NCBI RefSeq assembly: GCF_000311845.1
Contig: NZ_HE978575.1
Location: 332,210 to 396,209 of the forward strand
DNA length: 64,000 bases
Source: Enorma massiliensis phI
Lineage (GTDB): Bacteria > Actinomycetota > Coriobacteriia > Coriobacteriales > Coriobacteriaceae
Direction of reading: 5' to 3'
The position numbers and the translations under genes are program-made. This document shows, in pieces, positions 26,502-35,481 of the stretch. Within the stretch, counting starts at the first letter, position 1; every line of letters begins with the position of its first letter. The notes beneath the pieces were generated by a model. It did no database searches and had not been told where the DNA came from. It saw only the letters and a program-made list of their open reading frames with translations.

Positions 26502-27147
26502 CTACTTGGACTTTATCATGTCGAGCACGCCGACGGCGATGCTTGCGATACCGGCGAGGATGTAGAGCCACGCACCGAGCTCGAAGCTCACGGACACATA
26601 GCCGCCCATCTCGGCGTTGGCCTGACCGGAGATTACGAAAACGAGCAGAAGCGCGCCGATGCCACCGATGATGTTCAGGATGTTGCCCTGCTTCTCCTTC
26701 AGGACGAACACGCCCAGCAGGCAGAGGATGCCGGGCACGAGGAACAGGATGTTCATGAACTCGCCGTCGAGGTGCGACCCCATGACGGTGATGCCGAAGG
26801 TCATCTGCATGGCGCTGATGCTCACGATGCCCGCGATGCCGTACAGCGGCAAGAAGAAGCTCACGAGCATGATCGCGCCGGCTACAAGCTTGATGATGCG
26901 GAAGAGCGCGGCGTTGCCCGAAGCAAGGTTTGCGAGCGAGGAGCCGCCGAAGCTCGTGGGCGCGCTGCTGGGGTGGCACCGGCCCGGGAACGGGCGACGG
27001 GTTCGACGTGGGGGCCGGCCCCGGAATCGGCGCGGGCGCAGCGCCAGGCGCCGGCGTCGTATTGGCGGGCGCCTGGACCTGTGCACCGCAGGCACCGCAG
27101 AACTTGGCATCATCGGCAAGCTGGGTTCCGCATTTAGGGCAAAACAT
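26502..27147 (-). pseudogene. Zinc-ribbon membrane protein, frameshifted
   Basis: The N-terminus (from ATG 27147, GAGAGGA ribosome site) reads MFCPKCGTQLADDAKFCGACGAQ, a double CxxC zinc ribbon, then a Pro/Ala-rich linker. At a GGGG run (26970-26973 on the plus strand) the frame is lost. Removing one base joins the linker to LASGNAALFRIIKLV and four hydrophobic helices that end at 26502. Both halves together give a normal zinc-ribbon plus membrane protein of about 214 residues. A real mutation or a sequencing error at the run would look the same. Function unknown. Confidence 0.8.
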
Positions 27148-27396
27148 AGTGAGTCCTCTCTCTGTGTCGGGCGGGCGCTGTACGCACGATGTATCGCATC
27201 CGGCCGCATGGCTCCACATACACACTTCACATTATGCCGCGAATCAGGGCAGCGGTCTCGGTCATTCTTGGAAAGAATCGCGGAGCATGTCGTGCATGCG
27301 GATTCCACAACGGGTGCCGTACAATAGTGCGCATCGAAACGTCCGATACGGATGCGGCGGGTATGCGCGGGCATCCGTTCAAGGGGAGGAACTCGC

Positions 27397-28662
27397 ATGG
27401 CGCAGAAGCGCGACATGTTCGATGACATCATCGATATCACCAAGGGCCTGAGCGGCATTACCGAGCCGTTCAGCGATCTTACGAACGCATTCTTGGGCAA
27501 TCCCGAGCCCGAGGAGCGCGAGTGGAACCCGGCAGACTACAAGGAGAAGCCGCGGGCCAACGCCCTCTCGTGCCTTGCATGCCGGTCGACTAAGAGCTCG
27601 TGCCGGGCATGCGTGAAGATCTGTCCGGTGAATGCCATCGAGATTGAGGACGGCGGCATCGACGTGCTCGATTCCTGCCGTAAGTGCGGGCTGTGCGCGC
27701 CGGTGTGCCCGACCGAGTCTATCCACGGCATGAAGCACCGTCCCAAGAAGTTTTACGATTCCGTGGCCGCTGCCGCCGCGGCGTATGAGACGGCGTATGT
27801 AACGTGCACGCGCGCCCTTAAGCGCATCCCGCGTGAAAACGAGGTCGTGCTCGGGTGCGTGGGCGAGGTCACGGCCGAGACCTGGTTCTCCATCCTTATG
27901 GACTTCCCCAATGTGAGCGTGTACCTGCCGCTCGACATCTGCGAGAATTGCCGCAACGCACAGGGCGAGGAGCTTCTGGGCGACGCCATCGCCACGGCGG
28001 AGGAGTGGTCCGGCAGGCCCATGGGCCTCGAGGTCGACGCGAAGGAGCTCTCCTGCACCAAGCGCCGCGAGTTCGAGCGCAAGGAATACATGGATAAGAT
28101 CATGAAGACCACCGGCCTGGCGGTTTCCAAGCTGAACCCAGCGACGGCGGCGGTGACGACGGTCTCGCAGCGCATCAAGGACCACACCAAGAAACTCTCT
28201 GCGCTCGAGCGCACGCTTGCGACCGCTACCGGCACGACATCGCAGAGACGACGCCGCGTGCTTACCCAGGGCAGGCAGCTGCTGCTCTCGACACTGCAGG
28301 CGCATCCCGAGCTTGCCCCGAACGTGCAGGTGAGCACGCCCGTATGCGATTTCGAGAAATGCACGCTCTGCGGCGACTGCATAGAGGCCTGCCCGCTCCA
28401 CGCCTGCGATATCACCGATTCTGGTCGCTTTGCGGTGGAGTCCACGTACTGCGTGGGGTGCGGCCTGTGTGCGGAGGTATGCGAAAGGCATGCGCTCACC
28501 ATGGTGGAGCATGACGCGGCGGAGCTCGTGCTGCCTGATCCCGAGGCGGAGAAGAAGGCCGCCGAGGCAGCGAAGGCGCATGAGGAGGCTGAGAAGATGA
28601 AGGCCGAGGCCAAGAAAAAGCTCAGCGCCGCGCTTGACCGCGTGGAGAAGCTCGCCGACTAG
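27397..28662 (+). CDS. Four-cluster ferredoxin-like protein of unknown function
   Basis: 421 residues. An N-terminal pair of 4Fe-4S motifs (CRACVKICPVNAIE and CRKCGLCAPVCPTES) and a C-terminal pair (CTLCGDCIEACPLHAC and CVGCGLCAEVCERHAL) bracket about 230 residues, in which CVGEVTAETW and LDICENCRN give extra cysteines. A charged Ala/Glu/Lys coiled tail ends the protein. ATG 27397 has GGGGAGG 8 bases upstream. No partner oxidoreductase is adjacent. It may be an electron carrier or a redox sensor of anaerobes; I do not recognise a characterised homologue. Confidence 0.75.
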   Translation: MAQKRDMFDDIIDITKGLSGITEPFSDLTNAFLGNPEPEEREWNPADYKEKPRANALSCLACRSTKSSCRACVKICPVNAIEIEDGGIDVLDSCRKCGLCAPVCPTESIHGMKHRPKKFYDSVAAAAAAYETAYVTCTRALKRIPRENEVVLGCVGEVTAETWFSILMDFPNVSVYLPLDICENCRNAQGEELLGDAIATAEEWSGRPMGLEVDAKELSCTKRREFERKEYMDKIMKTTGLAVSKLNPATAAVTTVSQRIKDHTKKLSALERTLATATGTTSQRRRRVLTQGRQLLLSTLQAHPELAPNVQVSTPVCDFEKCTLCGDCIEACPLHACDITDSGRFAVESTYCVGCGLCAEVCERHALTMVEHDAAELVLPDPEAEKKAAEAAKAHEEAEKMKAEAKKKLSAALDRVEKLAD

Positions 28663-28829
28663 CTGCCCCTCGTCGCCGTCGACGTGCGTGCGGGGTGGCA
28701 AAAACGTCCGCTTACGGGTGGAGCTGCGCTGCGCGGGGCCTTATAATCAGACGGTGCAAACCGATGACGGGAGCGGTGGGGCGCACGCGTCGCACCGCTT
28801 CGCTGGTATACAAGACAGGATGGTATCTC

Positions 28830-29906
28830 GTGGCTCTTTCCATCGGCATTGTAGGCCTGCCCAACGTGGGCAAGTCGACGCTGTTCACCGCGCTTACCAA
28901 GAAGGGCGGCCTTGCTGCCAACTACCCGTTCGCGACCATCGACCCCAACGTGGGCATCGTGGACGTGCCCGACGACCGCTTGCAGGCGCTGGCGGACATC
29001 GTCCACCCCGGGCGCATCGTGCCGGCCACGGTGGAGTTCGTTGATATCGCTGGCCTGGTGAAGGGTGCGAACGAGGGCGAGGGCCTGGGCAACCAGTTCC
29101 TTGCGAACATTCGCGAGACCGATGCCATCTGCGAGGTTGTTCGCTATTTCAAGGACCCCAACGTCATGCGCGAGGTGGGGCGCACGGGCGAATTCGTCGA
29201 CCCTGCGGCCGACGCCGATACCATCATGACCGAGCTCATCCTCGCCGACATTCAGACGCTCGAGAAGCAGATTCCTAAGCTCGAGAAGGAGGCGCGCCGC
29301 GATAAGGAGCTCGCGCCCAAGCTCGAGGTGGCGAAGCGCCTGGTCGCATGGCTGAACGAGGGCAACCGTGCCGCCGCCATGGCGATGACCGACGAGGAGC
29401 GCGCTGCTGCGAAGGGGCTCTTCCTCCTCACCATGAAGCCGATGCTCTACGTGGCGAATGTGGACGAGGATATGCTCGGCGAAGAGCTCGAGCCCATCGA
29501 CGGCGTGACGCCGATCCCCATCTGCGCCAAGGTGGAGGCGGAGCTCTCGGAGCTCGAGCCGGAGGACGCGGCGGAGTACCTGGAGTCGCTCGGCCTCGAG
29601 CGTCCCGGCTTGGACGTGCTCGCACAGGCAGCCTACAAGCTGCTCGGCCTGCAGAGCTTCTTCACTGCCGGCGAGATGGAGGTCAAGGCCTGGACGGTGC
29701 GCCAGGGTGCCACGGCCCCGCAGGCGGCCGGCGTCATCCATACGGACTTCGAGCGCGGCTTCATCAAGGCCGAGGTCATTGGCTACGATGACTACGTTGA
29801 GCTCGGTGGCGAGCAAGGCGCTAAGGCGGCCGGCAAGCTCCGCATCGAGGGCAAGGATTACATCATGGCCGACGGTGACGTGGTACACTTCCGGTTTAAC
29901 GTGTAG
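28830..29906 (+). CDS. ychF: Redox-regulated ATPase YchF (Obg-like)
   Basis: 358 residues of the translation-associated YchF/OLA1 family: G1 GIVGLPNVGKST, G3 DIAGLVKGANEGEGLGNQFL, an NVDED segment in place of the GTP-type NKxD (which explains the ATP preference), and a C-terminal TGS domain ending RQGATAPQAAGVIHTDFERGFIKAEV. GTG 28830 is chosen since the protein normally begins with ALSIGIVGLPNVGK and AGGA lies 9 bases before; an upstream in-frame extension to 28695 has no homology. Confidence 0.96.
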   Translation: MALSIGIVGLPNVGKSTLFTALTKKGGLAANYPFATIDPNVGIVDVPDDRLQALADIVHPGRIVPATVEFVDIAGLVKGANEGEGLGNQFLANIRETDAICEVVRYFKDPNVMREVGRTGEFVDPAADADTIMTELILADIQTLEKQIPKLEKEARRDKELAPKLEVAKRLVAWLNEGNRAAAMAMTDEERAAAKGLFLLTMKPMLYVANVDEDMLGEELEPIDGVTPIPICAKVEAELSELEPEDAAEYLESLGLERPGLDVLAQAAYKLLGLQSFFTAGEMEVKAWTVRQGATAPQAAGVIHTDFERGFIKAEVIGYDDYVELGGEQGAKAAGKLRIEGKDYIMADGDVVHFRFNV

Positions 29907-29964
29907 CACGCATGCGCGGCGGTTGCTGCCGCGGGGTTATCAAGAGATAGATAGGCGGTAATAC

Positions 29965-30351
29965 ATGTTTCGCTTCGGTCGCACGAACGGCTACCTCACC
30001 ATCGTCCTCATCGTGCTCGCGGTGCTTCCGCTCATAGAGGCCTTCTTCGTGATTCCGCAGCTTCCGGATTCGGTGGCAATGGCGTTTGGCGCGGGCGGCG
30101 AGCCCACACGCTACGCTAGCCGGTACGAGCTCTTTCTCGCTCCGGGAATCTGCCTGCTTCTGGGGGTTGGTATGATTCTTACCGCGCGCCGTCAGGCGGG
30201 TGTCTCGATCCGCGACTCCCGCGTTGCGACGGAGCTCACCTATCGTCGCTCGATTCGCAGCGGGCTCGTCATGACGGGGCTGCTGAATGTCTGCAATATC
30301 TACTTGCTCGCTGCGGCGTTCTTTGAGCGGGGATTCAGCCTCGCCCTCTAG
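29965..30351 (+). CDS. Small membrane protein, DUF1648-like
   Basis: 128 residues with three hydrophobic helices (about 10-30, 53-70, 98-118). The segment LPDSVAMAFGAGGEPTRYASR resembles the DUF1648 motif (P-x-HW-G-x-GxxD) of SdpI-type immunity or permease-like proteins, but the His-Trp pair is absent. Starts at ATG 29965, 58 bases after ychF. Function unknown. Confidence 0.6.
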   Translation: MFRFGRTNGYLTIVLIVLAVLPLIEAFFVIPQLPDSVAMAFGAGGEPTRYASRYELFLAPGICLLLGVGMILTARRQAGVSIRDSRVATELTYRRSIRSGLVMTGLLNVCNIYLLAAAFFERGFSLAL

Positions 30352-30384
30352 AAAAACGCTGCTTGTTGGACGCCGGAGGCATCC

Positions 30385-30583
30385 GAACCGTTGATATTTC
30401 AGTTTTTGGGCACTTCTTCGTGCGGCGGCGGATACAGGCGAACGAAGGGGAGGGAAAAGGCGCAGCTCAGGCGGCTGGCATCCTCCCGGTCGTGACACGG
30501 CTACTCGGACCCCTCGCGGCGAAGTGCCCAAAAGCTGCAATCACGTTCGCCCCCGAAGGCGTCAACAGCGGTTCCCTGGGATA
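30385..30583. repeat. Dispersed palindromic element, family 2, copy A
   Basis: Starts GAACCGTTGATA. Arms TTTTGGGCACTTC (30404-30416) and its perfect complement (30521-30533) surround a GC-rich middle that contains GCGCAGCTCAG. The outer ends GAACCG-TTGA and TCAA-CAG-CGGTTC also pair. Copy B at 37068-37299 shares the ends, the 12-13-base arms and the GCGCAGCTCAG core, while the remaining sequence differs. It begins 34 bases after the DUF1648-like gene stop. Confidence 0.8.
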
Positions 30584-30594
30584 ACACTGACCCG

Positions 30595-31026
30595 GAGACC
30601 CGGGGCAGGTGCATGGGGTTTCTCGGATCCGACCCGATCGCGCCCTCGTCTGGACGGCTGAGACGACGTGTGCGAGATTCGCATTCGCTATGGATTGCCG
30701 CATCCCTCGCCTGGGCGGCTGAGGTCATGAAAACTGATGAAGCCGCGGGTGGGGATTCCGGCGAATTTCCCGTTGCCCAATGTGCGACGGGGAGACTGGG
30801 TTTTGGGAGGGGTTGGCGCTGCGCCGCCCCAAACCGGGCCAAGCTTGCATCTAACTATCTCCTCAGAGGAAATCGCCACGATAGCAGCTTCCACTAAGCG
30901 GCTGCCGCGCTGGATACCGTCCGCCACGCCGGGATTGCTGCAGCCATCCATGAGGCCCTTCTCCCCGCCGTCCAAGGCCGGGCCTTCGTAGCAACGCGGC
31001 TCGGCGCCCGTCATGCTGGAAAAGAG
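30595..31026. other. Intergenic stretch without a supported gene
   Basis: About 430 bases. Two related 19-base segments (TCTGGACGGCTGAGACGAC near 30647 and a similar one near 30710) occur, and several small frames on both strands lack a ribosome site and homology. I see no tRNA, riboswitch or protein that can be defended. Confidence 0.5.
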
Positions 31027-31827
31027 TTACGTGCGGTGCTCGGCGGCATCTAGCGGACGGAAGGGAACGACGCCGCCGTGATTGCTTTCACTCGGAAAAA
31101 GGTTGTGACAGAGGTAGGCGAGCGCTTGGGCGAGCCCTCCCTTCCGGCGTGCGGGGAAGGTGAAGTCTGCTGCGGCGCGGCAGGCGTTCCCTGCCCCTTC
31201 AAGCGCATAAGCGGTGCCTGCCTCAGAGAGAAGGGGCAGGTCGTATGGGGTGGCGGCTATCACGATAGCGTCTTGCAACCGGCTGCCGCTTGCGAGTGAA
31301 GCCTGCGCCAGCTTTGTTGTGGCATCGGCTTGCGCGAGCACCGCGGGGTTTTCGTAGGCGTCGAGCAGTATGACGCGTGGGGAGGGAAGACCCGCTTGCG
31401 AAAAGGCCCGCACCACCTCATGCGCGGAGTAGGAGCTTGCTGCTGCTAGCAGTATGCGGGGCGCGGCGAGTGCGTGGGGCTTCTCGCGCGCCGCCTTCGC
31501 CATGCGGAGGAGGTCCGATAACGCCTGGGCCTCGGGGACGGTAAGAAGGGGGCCGCCGGATGCCGGATCATCGATGTCGAGCACGAGCAGATGGTGCGTG
31601 CCGCCCGCGGTAGACGCGGCATTCTTGAGGTCGAGTATGTGCGAGGCTGGGTCTTTGCCGTGTGAGGCGCGGCTCGCGCTGCGGGGATCGGGGTCTGCGG
31701 CGCGAAGGCCGTGGCCTGTCCCGCGGGAAGCGCGGCCTTTGCTGCGCAAAGCGAGACCCGCGCCGCGCGAAATCGCGGGCTCTCGGCGGCTTTCGCTTCG
31801 CTTGTTCTCGTGCCGAGCGCTCTGCAT
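31027..31827 (-). CDS. HAD-like protein, probably degenerate
   Basis: 266 residues from ATG 31827. The first 75 or so are Arg/Ser/Gly-rich low complexity. The remainder holds LVLDIDD in the place of HAD motif I (lacking the usual DxDGT), and a C-terminal end that parallels HAD IIB proteins: IVIAATPYDLPLLSEAGTAYALEGA where GDGxNDxxML is expected, then AADFTFPARRKGGLAQAL. With the motif I nucleophile and motif IV acidic pair altered, activity is doubtful. Divergent from the XRE gene across a 22-base palindrome. Confidence 0.55.
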   Translation of the reverse strand: MQSARHENKRSESRREPAISRGAGLALRSKGRASRGTGHGLRAADPDPRSASRASHGKDPASHILDLKNAASTAGGTHHLLVLDIDDPASGGPLLTVPEAQALSDLLRMAKAAREKPHALAAPRILLAAASSYSAHEVVRAFSQAGLPSPRVILLDAYENPAVLAQADATTKLAQASLASGSRLQDAIVIAATPYDLPLLSEAGTAYALEGAGNACRAAADFTFPARRKGGLAQALAYLCHNLFPSESNHGGVVPFRPLDAAEHRT

Positions 31828-31871
31828 CTTGTGACAACGACCCTTCTCTTTATAACTAGCGAGCCCTGTGA

Positions 31872-31893
31872 AACGTAAACTATAGTTTACGTT
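31872..31893. promoter_or_regulatory. Perfect 22-base palindrome, probable XRE operator
   Basis: AACGTAAACTA followed directly by its complement TAGTTTACGTT. It lies 32 bases before the XRE start and 45 before the divergent HAD-like gene, ideal for autoregulation by a dimeric helix-turn-helix protein. Confidence 0.75.
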
Positions 31894-31924
31894 ACCTGCC
31901 GGACGATTCTGCACACTCTGCGAT

Positions 31925-32146
31925 ATGAGCGAACCATTGGGACAGATCGTTGGTAGTAACGTGAGCCGCCTGCGCGAGGAGCAGGGGCTTGGTAAGACCG
32001 CTTTCTGCCTGATGGCAGGCATAAGCCGGCCGTATCTCAATCGGATCGAGAGCGGTACGGCGAATATCACGCTAAAAGAATTGCAGCGCCTCGCGGATAG
32101 CCTGGATGTGGCACCGGAGCTGTTGTTGGCGGAGCCGAGGGATTGA
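31925..32146 (+). CDS. Small XRE-family transcription regulator
   Basis: 73 residues, almost entirely one HTH_3 domain: NVSRLREEQGLGKTAFCLMAGISRPYLNRIESG, then ITLKELQRLADSLDVAPELLL. Such stand-alone domains bind short palindromes as dimers, and a perfect palindrome lies just upstream. The ribosome site is poor. The target genes are probably itself and the divergent HAD-like gene. Confidence 0.85.
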   Translation: MSEPLGQIVGSNVSRLREEQGLGKTAFCLMAGISRPYLNRIESGTANITLKELQRLADSLDVAPELLLAEPRD

Positions 32147-32286
32147 AGCCGGCGCACGGCTTCCGCCGCCGCAGAGCTTAGACGCCCAGGCTTTCGGCAC
32201 ACCGATGCCGCGGCATCCCATTGCTGTGGCACGGCGGCGCCCAAGTATGATGGCGTGCGCCAGGGGGCCTGCGCCAGGGGCCTTCG

Positions 32287-33315
32287 CTACATCTGCCGAT
32301 CGTGGTTGATGGGATGGTAAAAGAGCTGCTCGAGGTCGAGCGGATCGCGGGTCTGGCCGAGCGCCCACATCATCTTGGCAACGATCGCCTCGGTCGACAT
32401 GTCGCCTCCGCGCAGAATGCCCGGATGCTCCGCATAGGTGCGTCCCACCTCGTACACGCCGAGGTCGAGTCCTTCTTCCGGCACCTGTGTCGTGAGCACG
32501 ATGCTCCGCCCGGAGTCTACCCAGTCGAAGATAGCCTCCTTGAACGAGGGGCCACAGGTTCCGTAGTCCGGTATGCCGCCAAGCCCATAGATCTCGAGGA
32601 TAAGGGCATCGTAATCGGCCTTAAGCGCTCGGAAGAGGTGCGGGCTCAGTCCCGGAGTGAGCTTGAGCACAGCGACGCGGTCGTTGAGCGTGCGGAAGAC
32701 CGGGGGAAGCGGAGCCTCGGCCAGGGCTGCATCTGCCCCCGGGGTTGCTCCAGCCGCGACTGCGCGTACGATGCGATCGTTGCGAATGTAGGCGAGCGGC
32801 GGGAAGTTCACGCTGGTAAAGGCATTCGAGCTCATGGTTCGCTGCTTGCGGGCGCGCGTTCCGGCAATGGCGATGCCGCCGAACACAATCGTCACATCGT
32901 ACGACGCGTCGTCGAGCGCATAGAGCAAGCTCTGGTAGAGGTTGAGCTTCGCATCGGTAAACGAGCTCGTCATGGGACGCTGCGAGCCGGTAAGCACGAT
33001 GGGCTTCGCGCTTCCTTGGATGAGGTACGAGAGCGCTGCGGCGGTGTAGGCCATGGTGTCGGTCCCGTGCAGGATGAGGAACCCGTCGAAAGCGGTGTAG
33101 CGCTCTTCGATGGCGCCCGCGATGCGGAGCCAGTCCGCGGGGCGCATGTTGGTGCTGTCGATATTCATGAGCTGCAAGATCTCGAGCTCACACAGGCTCT
33201 CGACCTCGGGCACGCATGCGGCGAGCTCGGCACCGGTGAGGGCGGGGGAGAGACCGTGCCCGTCTTCTGCGGAGGCGATGGTGCCTCCGGTGGCGATGAG
33301 AAGGATTCGTTTCAT
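32287..33315 (-). CDS. ansA: L-asparaginase (type I)
   Basis: Hydrolyses asparagine to aspartate and ammonia. 342 residues. The two active-site threonines lie in LLIATGGTIAS (Thr12) and in LILHGTDTMAY; IVLTGSQRPMTSSFTDAKLNL and the C-terminal acidic loop are typical. No signal peptide, so it is the cytosolic low-affinity type. ATG 33315 has GCAGG about 9 bases before it; an in-frame upstream extension to 33462 has no homology. Confidence 0.95.
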   Translation of the reverse strand: MKRILLIATGGTIASAEDGHGLSPALTGAELAACVPEVESLCELEILQLMNIDSTNMRPADWLRIAGAIEERYTAFDGFLILHGTDTMAYTAAALSYLIQGSAKPIVLTGSQRPMTSSFTDAKLNLYQSLLYALDDASYDVTIVFGGIAIAGTRARKQRTMSSNAFTSVNFPPLAYIRNDRIVRAVAAGATPGADAALAEAPLPPVFRTLNDRVAVLKLTPGLSPHLFRALKADYDALILEIYGLGGIPDYGTCGPSFKEAIFDWVDSGRSIVLTTQVPEEGLDLGVYEVGRTYAEHPGILRGGDMSTEAIVAKMMWALGQTRDPLDLEQLFYHPINHDRQM

Positions 33316-33543
33316 TGGCTCGAACCTGCTTTCCTGTGGCCGTTTCCCTACAAGCGTACCCGTTTCTTGCGCCCCGCACGGAAATCCCCCATAGTTCCCA
33401 TCGAAGGCAGTTGGACGAATTATTCGGTAAACGGATGTAATCCTTCGGTCAGGGGTCGGCATTCTGCGCTCTGCGGGCGCTCGGGTGATGGTATCGTGAG
33501 TATCGTGTCTTATGAAGTCCTGGTGTTATGGAAGGCAGGAATC

Positions 33544-34503
33544 ATGTCCAAGTTCGAAATGCTCAACACCGCCGTGAGCCGTCGCAGCGTTCTCACCGGC
33601 GCCCTTGCGCTCGGTTCCGTTGCCGCGCTCTCTGGTTGCGGCGGCAACGGCGACGGCGGCAGCAGCGCTGCGGCCGAGATTACCTCGCTCGAGGTCCAGT
33701 TCGTGCCTACCAACAACGACGGCAGCCTTGAGGCAAAGGCCAAGCCCTTCGCCGATTACCTCACCGAGAAGCTTGGCGTCGAGACCAACGTGACCCTTGC
33801 GACCGACTACACCACCATCGTCGAGGCCATGGCCTCCGGCCAGGTGCAGCTCGGCATCATGCCGCCGGCCGCCTACGTCATGGCGCGCAACCAGGGTTGC
33901 GCGGAGGCCCTGCTCACCTCCGAGCTCGGTGCCTATGACCGCGAGACCGGCCTTCCCATCGAGGGCGAGCTCACCGGCACCTTCAAGGGCGAGATCCTCG
34001 TGCGCTCTGATAGCGACATGCAGGAGCTCACCGACCTCAAGGGCAAGAAGATCGCCACGCTCTCTGCGAACTCCGCGTCCGGCTACATCTATCCCGTGGC
34101 CGAGCTCAAGGACGCCGGCGTCGATCCTGTGACCGAGTGCACGCTCACCACGGTGAACGACATTCCGTCCGAGATCACCGCCGTGCTCAACGGCCAGCAG
34201 GATGCCTGCTTCGTGTTCGAGGGCGCGCGCAACGTCTTCGCGAACAGCTTCCCCGATAACGACCTGTTCGCCGACCTCCGTGTGCTCTACCTTACCGAGG
34301 GCGATATCCCCAACGACGCCATCGCCGTCCAGCCCGATATGGACCAGGACATGAAGGACAAGATCAAGGAGACCTTCCTCAACATGGCGAATGACGAGGA
34401 GGGCGCCGAGGCCATGTCCATGTGGAGCCACCTGGGCTACACCGAGGTCGACGAGTCTGCCTACGACACCATCGAGGAGTACACGGAGAAGGCTTCCGCG
34501 TAG
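33544..34503 (+). CDS. phnD: Phosphonate-type ABC transporter substrate-binding lipoprotein
   Basis: 319 residues. The signal has both a twin-arginine motif (SRRSVL at 12-17) and a lipobox LSGC with the lipidated Cys32, so Tat export of a lipoprotein is likely; tatA is in the window. The mature part matches the PhnD family: VQFVPTNNDGSLEAKAKPFADYL, LGIMPPAAYVMA, and DLKGKKIATLSANSASGYIYP. The ligand could be phosphonate, phosphite or a related oxyanion. ATG 33544 has GGAAGG upstream. First gene of phnD-C-E-E; a 207-base gap precedes phnC. Confidence 0.93.
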   Translation: MSKFEMLNTAVSRRSVLTGALALGSVAALSGCGGNGDGGSSAAAEITSLEVQFVPTNNDGSLEAKAKPFADYLTEKLGVETNVTLATDYTTIVEAMASGQVQLGIMPPAAYVMARNQGCAEALLTSELGAYDRETGLPIEGELTGTFKGEILVRSDSDMQELTDLKGKKIATLSANSASGYIYPVAELKDAGVDPVTECTLTTVNDIPSEITAVLNGQQDACFVFEGARNVFANSFPDNDLFADLRVLYLTEGDIPNDAIAVQPDMDQDMKDKIKETFLNMANDEEGAEAMSMWSHLGYTEVDESAYDTIEEYTEKASA

Positions 34504-34710
34504 CTCAGCCGCGCCCGCGCTTCCGGTTTGCAAGGCGTGCCCGGCCGGGAGTTCGCTCCCAGCCGGGCGCTTTTCTATCGGTTGCGGGCACGCTCTGCGT
34601 TGACGGGCCCTGCCGGATCGCCCCCATGAGTCGATGCGGCGCGGCCCGGCGGTTGTATCGCGCGCCGACCCGCGTGCTTGCGCGCATTCCATGCCATGAA
34701 GAGGGGAACT

Positions 34711-35481
34711 ATGATCGAATTCAAAGACGTGTCCAAGGTGTACGGCAACGGTACGCGCGGCCTGGACCATATCCAGCTGACGATCGGCGACGGCGAGTTC
34801 GTCTCCATCATCGGCCTTTCCGGTGCGGGCAAGTCAACGCTTCTGCGCTCCATCAACCGCCTGAATGACGTGACGGAGGGCGAGGTCGTCGTCGACGGCA
34901 CCTCCATCACGCGCGCCGACAAGCGCGAGCTCCGGCGCATTCGCCGTCGGATCGGCATGATTTCGCAAAGCTTCAACCTGGTGAAGCGCTCGACGGTGCA
35001 GAAGAATGTGCTATCCGGACGCTTGGGCTATTACTCCACCTTCAAGAGCATCTTCGGGCTCTTTACCGAAGAGGACTACAAGAACACCGAGAAGGCGCTC
35101 GCTACCGTCGGCCTCCTCGACAAGCTGCACTCGCGCTCGGATGAGCTCTCCGGCGGCCAGCAGCAGCGCGTCTCCATCGCCCGTGCGCTCGTGCAGCGAG
35201 CCGACATCATCCTCGCCGACGAGCCGGTGGCCTCGCTCGACCCGGTAACTACGCAGACCGTTCTTAAGGACCTGGAGCGCATCAACAAGGAGGAGGGCAA
35301 GACCGTCGTGGTGAACATCCACTCGGTCGAGCTGGCCCGCCAGTTCTCTACCCGCATCATCGCGTTGCGCGCCGGGCGCCTCGTGTTCGACGGCACGCCC
35401 GACGAGCTCACCGAGGAGCGCCTCGCCGAGATTTACGACAAGGACGCTGCCGAGCGCGAGGCGAAGGGGGCGGCCGCCTGA
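34711..35481 (+). CDS. phnC: Phosphonate-type ABC transporter ATP-binding protein
   Basis: 256 residues: Walker [10 protein letters not shown] (35-43), Q-loop near ISQSFNLV, signature [15 protein letters not shown], Walker [15 protein letters not shown]-loop NIHSVE. The loop [17 protein letters not shown] is typical of PhnC. ATG 34711 follows AGAGGGG; the ATG at 34696 in frame is less good. Its TGA overlaps the next start by one base. Confidence 0.95.
   Translation: MIEFKDVSKVYGNGTRGLDHIQLTIGDGEFVSIIGLSGAGKSTLLRSINRLNDVTEGEVVVDGTSITRADKRELRRIRRRIGMISQSFNLVKRSTVQKNVLSGRLGYYSTFKSIFGLFTEEDYKNTEKALATVGLLDKLHSRSDELSGGQQQRVSIARALVQRADIILADEPVASLDPVTTQTVLKDLERINKEEGKTVVVNIHSVELARQFSTRIIALRAGRLVFDGTPDELTEERLAEIYDKDAAEREAKGAAA

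Noticed and set aside
30740..30785. CTGATGA followed by a GCCG/CGGC stem and GAA, resembling a hammerhead ribozyme core
   Set aside because: The conserved GAAA is GAAT, and there is no proper stem I or III around a cleavage site; best seen as chance.
32302..33543. Apparent 414-residue N-terminal extension of PhnD
   Set aside because: It runs antisense through ansA; the true lipoprotein signal begins at ATG 33544 after a good ribosome site.
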